Positions 43,801-51,200 of a stretch of DNA of 64,000 nucleotides are shown piece after piece. This stretch comes from Paroedura picta. Its lineage: Eukaryota; Chordata; Lepidosauria; Squamata; Gekkonidae. The first letter of the stretch is position 1; the number at the start of each line of letters is the position of its first letter. A program made the translations under genes and the position numbers. The notes under the pieces are model-generated. The model was given only the letters and a program-made list of their open reading frames with translations, ran no database searches and was not told the DNA's origin. The stretch lies in contig NC_135371.1 in assembly GCF_049243985.1 (NCBI RefSeq), forward strand, positions 79,501-143,500. The letters are read 5' to 3'.

Positions 43801-46236
43801 CTGCCGCAGCGGTACTGAGCCTGGTGGACCTGGCAGGCAGCGAGCGCTTGGACAAGTCTCTGTCGAAGGGGGAGCGGCTCAAGGAGACCCAGGCCATCAA
43901 CAGCAGCCTCTCCAACCTGGGCTTGGTCATCATGGCTCTCAGCAACAAGGCAAGGCAGAGAAGAGTGGCTCTCCCATGTACACAAGGACAGGGCTCAGTT
44001 AGGGACGCCTTGCTGGGCCTTCTCTCCTCTGGAGAGCCCCACACACAATGCTGCTTGGCGTTTTTGGGAGCAGCTGTCTGGTTCCCTGGGGATTAAAGTC
44101 CTGGGGCATAGTTCTTCTCCCGAAATGGTAAGAGGCAAGAGAGTACAGAATATTTAATGCTGTACTTTCCAGAAAAATGAACAGCAGATGAGTAAAAAAT
44201 AATGGTCCAATACAGAACTAGCACAAAAAGTAAATTAGAGAGGACTGAGGCATACATTCGTTGATTCTACCAGGCCCCATCTAACACCTCTCACTCTAGC
44301 CCCAGATCGTACCCTGGCCTTTGGGAGAGAACATTGATACTCTGAATATGGGTTACCCTGAGCTGGCTTGCTGGGAGGGCAGTATATAAATATATCATAA
44401 ATAAATGCTGATACTATAATATATTTGCATGAAGAATCATTTTGAAAACAGTTTTGCAGTGGATGCTGTTCATAGAATCCCAGAGTTGGAACCCTCATGG
44501 GTGATTTAGTCCAACCCCCTGTGCTATGCATGACACTCATAACCCTATCACTCATCCACTGCCACCCCTTAAGCCTTCATGGAATCAGCCTATCTGTCAG
44601 ATGGCTATCCAGCTTCTGTTTTAAAATTTCCAAAGATGGAGAACCCACCACGTCCCAAGGAAGCCTCTTCCACTGAGAAACCACTCTATCTGTCAGGAAC
44701 TTCTTCCTGTTTAGACGGAATTTCTTTTGAATTAATTTCATCCCACTGGTTCTGGTCCATCCTGCGGAGCGGATAAAATAAAGCCCTAAGGGCTAATGGG
44801 GAGGAGTTAGGGTGGGCCCTGTCCTCGGAGCCACAGCTCCTGATTCACCCCTCTGAGTGGCACTCGTGGGCCAAGCAGACATGGCTGCTTGGCCTGGCCT
44901 TGCCCACCAGCGGACTCGCCGAACAGAAGGACAAGCAGCCTTCCAAGGGTGATTCCTCCTGGCACCTTCCCCTCGCCTTAGGGAAAGGACCAGGTCCCTG
45001 CTCCTTTCCCGCCCCCCAAAACGCTCCCACCCACCGCCAACTACCCCTCTCATCCCCAGACCCCTTCCCATGCCACCGCCGCCGCTTCAAACACAACACG
45101 CACACACACGCACCCACCCGCTGCTAAATACCCCCCCTTACCCCCCGGACCCCTTCCCACGCCGCCACCACTTCAAACACAGGGTACTATTATTCTGTGC
45201 TGGTTCTAGGTTTGATCACTATTTTTCACTATTTTTCTGGAAAGTAGAGCATTAAATTCTGTACCATTTTGCTTCTCAGTTTTTTCCATATATTTTATTT
45301 GTACCCTGTGGGCCATTCCTTTTGGTTGTCCTGAAACCAGCACATTGGATAGGAAGAAAATCACCTATCGGAGTCTTTTTTATAGCAGCTTAATAGCCTG
45401 GGCCCGGTGATATGAATTTTCTGGATGGGCTTAAACCGACCCCACTCAACACTCCTGTGGGATTAAGTAGGCTAACTACATTTCCAGATTCAGATGTCTG
45501 TGTTTTCAACCCCAGGCTGTCCTCTATTAAGATGGCACTGGCAACTGAAAAGATTCCTTTTTGGGGGTTCATTCCTGGTGACATTCCTGGTGGCAAACAG
45601 CCTCTGCAGCAGCAGAGGAATGACGGGGAGAGGGGGCAGGGAGGGCCTCAGTGGAGTCCAGTCACTGCTTGATAGCAGTGATCCCTGGATTGGTGTCTGA
45701 CCGTCCACTGTCCTGGCACATGCCACTGTTTTGGTTTTAAAAGCACTTTCCAATCCTTGCCCCCAATCCTCTCCATCTTGCAGGAAGCCCATGTGCCCTA
45801 CAGGAACAGCAAGCTCACCTACCTCCTCCAGAACTCCTTGGGTGGCAGCTCCAAGATGTGAGTGCATGGGAACAGGGTGGCTGCATGGTGGGAATTTGTG
45901 TGTGGGGGAGATGCATACAGTAGGCCTTGTGCCCTGCAGTATTCTGGGCAGATGGGGGTTTTTCTGTGTGTGAGAAAGAGAGGTGATTTATTGTCCCTTC
46001 TTTTCAGGCTGATGTTTGTGAACATCTCACCCTTGGAGGAGAACTTTGCAGAGTCCCTCAACTCCCTCCGCTTTGCCAGAAAAGTAAGTGCTTGTTGGAG
46101 CAGGCACAGCCTTCATGGTACTTCCCATGGGGCGGGGATGAGGCATAGGGACCTGCTGCTTACCACAGCCTACTTTGGTCTTATGTTGCAGGTCAATGAG
46201 TGTGTCATTGGCACAGCACAAACCCATCGGAAATGA
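31894..46236 (+). CDS. KIFC1: KIFC1 (HSET), kinesin-14 minus-end motor
   Basis: KIFC1 focuses spindle poles and crosslinks microtubules. Its motor is C-terminal. There are seventeen coding exons: 31894-31932, 32319-32456, 32558-32666, 32741-32794, 32989-33033, 33781-33997, 34119-34317, 34773-34919, 35032-35160, 37622-37738, 37870-38043, 42911-43078, 43387-43525, 43810-43949, 45784-45857, 46008-46083 and 46192-46236. They join in phase to 669 residues (human 673). The basic tail is about 1-135, the coiled coil about 140-316, and the motor starts at 317 ([14 protein letters not shown]). The P-loop GQTGSGKT is 412-419, switch I NERSSRSH 532-539, and switch II DLAGSE 565-570. The end is [13 protein letters not shown]. 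All introns are GT-AG except the one after exon 14, which has a GC donor (AAG|gcaagg). Intron 9 holds a MITE and an AT repeat. Intron 11 (about 4.9 kb) holds CR1, two hAT elements and Bov-B. Intron 14 holds CR1 and a Helitron-like copy. The acceptor at 31870 implies a 5' UTR intron. Confidence 0.97.
33195..33365 (+). repeat. MITE-like repeat in KIFC1 intron 5
   Basis: The stretch ggggctactttaagacaagg with tttattcaaggtagaagttt, and further on ctgctgcttcagaccaacac then ggctaccca, has the same end sequences as the palindromic element at 35870-36030. Confidence 0.5.
35868..36032. mobile_element. Palindromic MITE in KIFC1 intron 9
   Basis: The left half (ccaagggcatcattgagacc then aacatttacttaaggtataa and gcttttgtgtg) is the imperfect reverse complement of the right half (cacaaaagcttatactttga then acaaaacctggttgatctcg and aagatgtccctgg). 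The arms are about 50 bases each around a CA-rich centre, so this is a foldback element. The same end sequence recurs at 12731, 14246, 33195 and 50810. The superfamily is not assigned. Confidence 0.65.
36243..36345. repeat. AT-rich microsatellite (ataat/ttatt)
   Basis: A roughly 100-base run of ata, aat and tat units in KIFC1 intron 9, near-palindromic overall. Confidence 0.9.
36346..37621. other. KIFC1 intron 9, remaining sequence
   Basis: No exon is seen. A short L2-like tail (ggcggtatataaatacaata then aataaata) lies at about 37060-37092. Otherwise unclassified. Confidence 0.4.
38522..39545 (-). mobile_element. CR1 LINE 3' end, split by a hAT element
   Basis: The antisense CR1 3' end starts at atagaatcacagacttgga and runs to 38797, where a hAT element (38798-39253) interrupts it. 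CR1 sequence then resumes with atctagcctctgcttaaaat and runs to ctcatatgccttggtctcca. The two halves are collinear parts of one copy. Confidence 0.8.
38798..39253. mobile_element. hAT MITE inserted into CR1
   Basis: The ends are cagtgcttctcaacctt and aaggctgaggaccactg, imperfect inverted repeats. The flanks share an atcta core (left ctatctaagca, right atctagcc), consistent with a slightly mutated 8-bp duplication. No transposase frame is present. Confidence 0.72.
39597..39904 (+). mobile_element. hAT MITE, same family as 18634
   Basis: It begins cagtggtccccaacctttt and ends cacaggttgaggatcacta. A perfect 8-bp duplication gtctagag lies at 39589-39596 and 39905-39912. The interior (cgttatggtaacgtttaaac and gaccacatgtggtcc) matches the 18634-19002 copy in the opposite orientation. 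Confidence 0.88.
40190..42322 (+). mobile_element. Bov-B LINE, 5'-truncated
   Basis: The copy starts within the linker before the RT domain and contains most of the ORF2 RT. Blocks seen are [20 protein letters not shown] (with the first part in a neighbouring frame), [59 protein letters not shown] and [20 protein letters not shown], followed by [20 protein letters not shown] and [20 protein letters not shown]. The 3' end is gtcggacacaacttcgcacc plus an (aac)n tail. It is broken by about four stops or frame changes but is well preserved. It lies in the sense direction in KIFC1 intron 11. Bov-B provides the tail recognised in Sauria SINEs, two of which are in this window. Confidence 0.95.
42323..42910. 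other. End of KIFC1 intron 11, unclassified repeat-like block
   Basis: Between the Bov-B tail and exon 12. On the minus strand there is a TATA-like ctataaaaggctc and further on an attaaa-type signal, so an old solo LTR is possible. I could not find matching ends or a target-site duplication and leave it unassigned. Confidence 0.3.
44471..44759 (-). mobile_element. CR1 3' end in KIFC1 intron 14
   Basis: The antisense CR1 terminus catagaatcccagagttgga is followed by gtccaaccccctgtgctatg and cttctgttttaaaatttcca, ending at ttctggtcca, where the Helitron-like sequence begins. Confidence 0.82.
44760..45183 (+). mobile_element. Helitron-like element, 5' copy
   Basis: It starts TCCTGCGGAGCGGATAAAAT directly after an A, inside CR1 sequence, and shares its first roughly 70 bases with the element at 57570-58414. 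The rest is C-rich on the plus strand. It contains two related units (ccagaccccttcccatgcca with gcttcaaacacaac, and ccggaccccttcccacgccg with acttcaaacacagg) at about 45053-45182. No 3' hairpin with CTRR was found, so this is a partial copy. Assignment rests on similarity to the second copy. Confidence 0.45.
45184..45783. other. End of KIFC1 intron 14, unclassified
   Basis: No exon and no recognisable repeat other than short AT-rich stretches. Confidence 0.35.
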
Positions 46237-46353
46237 GGCAGCTGGAGCTCACCCATTGGCATGCAACTGCCATGTCCTAGGAGTTGACTGTTCTTTTCCT
46301 CCTTTTAAAATCTGATTCCTTTTCCTTGTAATTTTCTAGTGCATATATTGATC

Positions 46354-46359
46354 ATTAAA
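46354..46359 (+). terminator. KIFC1: KIFC1 polyadenylation signal (ATTAAA)
   Basis: ATTAAA lies 118 bases after the stop, followed by a T-rich stretch. No AATAAA occurs closer to the stop. Confidence 0.75.
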
Positions 46360-46579
46360 TTTTTCTAATCAGTAGCAAGTCTTTGTTTTGTGTCAGCAGC
46401 TGTTTGGGGACTAACCATGTCCCTCTGTGTGGTGGGAACAGGATCACTGTCCACTGGGTCTCCTTTTGCATGCTTGGGAGGGAAGATGCAGCTAGCCCAG
46501 ACACTGACGTCAGCTACCATCCTGGGGCCTCTACAGATCCCTGGAAACTGACTTCCACACCCATCACATATAGAGGGGC

Positions 46580-47216
46580 CAGGAACCGCTAGAAGGGAGC
46601 TTCCAGCTTTCCGCAGGGCCTGTAAAATGGAGCTCTTCCACCAGGTCGTTGGATGAGGCTGGGCCGCAAGAACGATCTGGCCCCCCTTATAGCAGAAGTA
46701 AGAGCCTCTTGTGGCGCAGAGTGGCAAGGTAGCCGTCTGAAAGCTTTGCCCATGAGGCTGGGAGTTCAATCCCAGCAGCCAGCTCAAGGTTGACTCAGTC
46801 TTCCATCCTTCCGAGGTCGGTAAAATGACTACCTAGGTTGCTGGGGGGTAAACGGTAATGACTGGGGAAGGCACTGGCAAACCACCCCGTATTGAGTCTG
46901 CCATGAAAACGCTAGAGGGTGTCACCCCAAGGGTCAGACATGACTTGGTGCTTGCACAGGGGATACCTTTACAGCAGCAGTAGCGTGGTTCCATCAGCAC
47001 CCTCTTCCCTCCCCCCTTGAATGGGTCATTTTGGGGTAGTATAGATAAGACTGGAGTTTTTTTGCCGCATCTGTTTTTACTGTTTTATTGTGTTTAATAA
47101 TATATTGTATATTGTTTTATTGATTTTATTGTATGGTTTTACTGGGGTTATATGCTGTAACTCGCCTCGAGCCTCCAGGAAAAGGCGAATAACAAAGCTA
47201 ATAAAGAAATAAATAG
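46580..47216 (+). mobile_element. L2 LINE 3' end, split by a Sauria SINE
   Basis: The L2 coding end (ggagctcttccaccaggtcg) is followed by a 3' UTR. A SINE interrupts it at 46701-46972. The L2 3' UTR resumes and closes with tgtaactcgcctcgagcctc and ataaagaaataaatag. The two parts are collinear. Confidence 0.78.
46701..46972 (+). mobile_element. Sauria SINE nested in L2
   Basis: It carries the same diagnostic head, B-box region and Bov-B-like tail as the copy at 23827-24103. Flanking atagcagaagta (46689-46700) and acagcagcagta (46971-46982) form an imperfect target-site duplication, so this copy looks older than the one in CUTA. Confidence 0.9.
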
Positions 47217-47269
47217 CTAGAGGCCAGATGCATGTTACTGGTTAATACATATAAGTAAGGTTGCATGAA

Positions 47270-47430
47270 AGAAGAGGAAGAAGAGTTGGTTCTTACATAC
47301 CCAAAGGATTTTCAAACCGGCTTACGGTCACCTTCCCTTTCCTCTTTCCACAACAGGCACCCTGTGAGGTGGGTGAAGCTGAGAGGGCTCAGTCAGAACA
47401 GTTTTGATAAGCAGCCCCCCCCCTCCAATT
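47270..47430 (+). repeat. Dispersed SINE-like repeat, same family as 18150
   Basis: The order gaagagttggttcttacata, aaccggcttacggtcacctt, ccctttcctctttccacaac and caccctgtgaggtgggtgaa follows the repeat at 18150-18405. Confidence 0.55.
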
Positions 47431-47599
47431 TATAACTTAATCAATCAAGACCCCCAGGTCATCGTGTTCAGGGTCTTCAGCTGCTTCCATTCCATTTAAT
47501 TAAGCCACCATCTGCTGTCGTTGTTGCATATAAACTTCTTTAAATTTCTTTAAACCGGCACATAAATAAAAAGGCCTATCGCGAGGTCATCCAGCAAGA

Positions 47600-48168
47600 G
47601 GGAGGCGACGGCCAAGCGGGGGAGCCGCGGCTCCTTTGGACGAGGCCAGAGACCCAAGTCTTACAGGGCAGAGCCAGGCGCTACCACCATTCCCGCTACC
47701 CCCAGGGCAACGCCCCTTCTCGGCCGCCGTAGGCATTTTGAGGACCGAAGCGCGCGTGCGCAGCCCCTCCGCAGCCATCGCCGGCTTCTTCCGCCGCATG
47801 GGGAGAGGGGTATGGGCTGGGAAATCGAGCGCATGCGCAGAAGGGGTCGGCTGAGGCGATCAACGGACGCTGCATCTTTCGAACGTGGGGCCACGTGAGA
47901 GGGGAGTGCGCGGGAACAAGGCTCAGTGGCCTCAAGATGGCGGCAAGCAGGCCTTGACCCCGCTCACCGGAAAAGGAAGTCAGCGGCGGCGCAGCCCTGG
48001 GGCCAGGCGCTTCCGGTCTTGCGCGCTGGGCGGCGGCGGAGAGCTGAGCCTCGCCTGCCGGGAGCCGCAGCGGCGGCGCCTTCGAGGGAGGGGTCTGGGG
48101 CCGGCGGCCCACGTGGGGCGGCGCCCCTCCCCCGGCATGCTCCCCCCTCCCGCGCAGCCCCTCCGCCC

Positions 48169-48204
<36 letters not shown>

Positions 48205-48217
48205 AGCCCGACCCGGC
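47600..48217 (+). promoter_or_regulatory. DAXX: DAXX CpG-island promoter and 5' UTR
   Basis: A CpG-rich block upstream of the DAXX ATG. It contains a palindromic NRF1-type site GCGCATGCGC (47829-47838), a CACGTG E-box (about 47891), a YY1-type AAGATGGCGG (about 47933-47942), and an ETS-type CTTCCGG (about 48010). There is no TATA box. Motif assignment is by consensus. Occupancy is not known. Confidence 0.6.
48173..48205. repeat. (CTG)n repeat in DAXX 5' UTR
   Basis: About ten to eleven CTG units ending 13 bases before the DAXX ATG. Confidence 0.85.
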
Positions 48218-51200
48218 ATGGCCTCGTCCCCCGGCGCGGGGGTGGGCGGCGGCGGCGGCAGCGTCATCGTCCTGGACGGCGGGGAGGAGGAGGAGGAGGC
48301 GGAGGGCGAGGCGGAGCTGGGACAGAGCGGGAGGGGTCCCCCGCCGCCCCCCCAGGCCAACGGCAAGGACCCCGACAGCCTCCGCGCCGAGAACCAGCGC
48401 CTCTTCCAGGAGGTGAGCCTCGGGGAGGGGGAGGGACCGAGACCCCAGTCGAGCCTCCCCAGTCCGGCGCAGAGGCTGAGGGGGCGGGGCACCCGGCTGT
48501 AGGCGGGCCTTCCCTCCAGGTGGGTTTTCTGAGCAGCTGTCCTGCCTGCAGACCCCCTCGCCGAGGCCAGGTTAAAATAGCTTGCTGCGTGCCCTGCAGC
48601 TGAGGCCTTTCGAGCGCTGCTGGCTGTATCGGGCTAGAGCCTGAAGCCCGTGGCTTTTCCGTTGCCTTGAGAGGGATTTTTTAGAACAAGTCTGTCTCTT
48701 GGAAGGGGAGAGGTCAGGAGGTTTCCTGGTGAAGGATACCAGGTAGGGGTCTTACTCCTCACCTTGAGCTCAGATGGAGAGACATTTCTGGCGAAGGGGG
48801 CTCTCTTGGAGGCTTCTGCCCCATTGCTCTTGTTTGTCTGTCAGGGTGCCTCACTTCCATCCTGTCTGCCCTGCTGCAAACCAAGGTGGCTGCCCCCTTT
48901 GCAGCCAGGTCACAAGACTGACATATGGGAGTGGAAAATACTTATCCCTCCCCAGAGGAGCCGAGATGCCATCTTCTCAGGGGCTGGAAGCGTTGTTGTC
49001 CCTTGCCTCACATCTTCCTGGAGACCACCTGCTGTCTGTCGACTTCCCAGTTCTGCAAAAGCAGAGCAGAGGTCATCATACTTCTTGTCAAAAGTGACCT
49101 GTCCCTCTGTCAGCCTACCCACAATGACACACAGGCCCCCTTCACTACATTCCCATGAGAAATAGATGGCCCTGTTGTGGCCCCCAGGTGCCGCTTTTAG
49201 CAGCTCGCATCAAGGATAATATTCCAGCCTCCTTTGCCTCACGGCACCATCCTGACAACAGCACACTTCCAGCCATCAGTCTACTGCACTGAGATCAAAA
49301 GCAAAGATGAGCCAATGTGTGGCATTCTCCTCCCAGCCCCCTCAGCCGAAATCATGGCGGGATGCTGCCACTCAAGCAGATCCTGACCAGCTGGTGCTCA
49401 GTCAGACAGGAGAGAAGGGCTGGATTGCAGAAGGGAACTGGCAGTCTTAGCCTGGATGTCACTCTAAACATGTCACCTCAAGTCTGCTATACTTGTCTGT
49501 CTACTCCTCTGGCAGTGCCAGGTTGTTTCTCTGGATTACTGTGCCTCCCTCAGAGAAGGAAAGTCCCCCCCCCAATCCTCTCTAATATGTGCTGAGTTGC
49601 CTTTGCTCTCCCCTGCAGTTTGTTGACTTCTGCTCACAACACACCAAGGAGCACCCAGAGGTGATGCCCTACCTGGGCAGCCGGCACCAGAAGACCAGCC
49701 CCATGTACCTGGCCTCGGTGGAGTTCCGCAATGTGCTGGGCCGCTGTCTGACACGTGTGCAGGCTAAGCGCAGCAAAGTCTACGTGTACATCAATGAGCT
49801 CTGCACCATCTTCAAGGCCAATTCCCAGAAGAAGAAGCTGGTGCTCAGCTCCTCTGCTCCTGAGGGGGCCGTTGAGACCTACACTGCTCCAGTGGGCTCC
49901 TCAGAGCCTCAGGCCGAGCCCCCCAAACCCCGGCGGGGCTCCAGACGTCAGATCCAGTACTTGGAGAAGTTGTTGCAGGCGCACGCAGCAGAGATCCGGC
50001 GGCTGCAGGAGCAGGAGTTGGACCTGGAGGAGCTGAATAATGAGGACTCGGCCTACCTTCAGGAAAACCGCTTAAAGAGGCGCATGATGCACATCTTCGA
50101 GCGGCTTTGCGAGCTGAAGGACTGCAACAGCCTGACAGGGCGCGTCATCGAGCAGCGTATCCCCTACCGTGGGACTCGCTACCCAGAGGTCAACCGCCGC
50201 ATCGAGCGCCTCATCAACCGCCCGGAGGCCTTTCCAGACTACAATGACATCCTCAAGGAGGTGCAGAAGGCCAATGGCCGGCACAGCCTGGGCCTGCCCA
50301 AGCGTCAGATGGAGAACATGGCGGCCGATGCCTTTCGGGAGGTGGGCAATCGCCTGCAAGAGCGGCGCCACCTGGACCTGGTCTACAACTTTGGTAGCCA
50401 CCTCACTGACCAGTACCGACCAGGTGAGAGGGAGAGAGGCAGCTGGACCAGAGTCCACCTGTGGGGATGCTTCTGGGTTGCTGAAACATGGCTCTCTACA
50501 CCAGCCCTTAGAATGCTAGAAGGACTGGAGGCAAAGCCCTCAAAAGAAAAGTTCACAAGCTCTGGCTTTGAGCGAGGGCAGCAGCCAGAGTGTTGATAAG
50601 CCCAGTGGTCCTGTCAGTGTGAAGTCCAACACCCCCCTCCCCCCAAGTCCAGAAGAATGGCACTTGATTTTAAAAGAAGAGGAGGGGACTAATGGGAAGG
50701 GTGTTACGGGGGAGTTTTAGGAGAGTCACTGTAGGATGATAGTGGATAGTGGATACCAGGTAATAGAAAGGTAGGTAACATTTATGTATATACATATGCA
50801 TGATTATATGTTTTGCGTCCGACCAACAAAGATTTATTCGCGGCATGAACTTTCGAGTGCTCTTCCTCAAACTCTTCCTCAGACAATAGAACAAGGGTCA
50901 TAAGAGTAAACATAAACAGCTTTCCAAATAATTGAATAATATAATCGATTTATATAGAAAATGGAAGGAGGACCTTATAAACAAGGAGGAATATAAACAA
51001 ATAACCAATGCTTGTAGGGAGAGTGTTAGAAAAGCTAAAGCTCAGTATGAGCTTAGGCTAACAAGGAAGTAAAAACAATAGCAAGGGGTTCTTTAGTTAC
51101 ATTCAGAGTAGGAAAAAGACTACATTGTAGGACCATTGAGGGGCCAGACATAGTAACAGTTGATGACAAGAGGGTTGACCTGCTCTATTTCTACTTAGAA

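Noticed and set aside
48173-48205. A polyleucine-encoding upstream ORF as the real start of DAXX
   Set aside because: The leucine frame differs from the DAXX frame at the conserved SVIVLD motif. The ATG at 48218 has good context and matches the family N-terminus.
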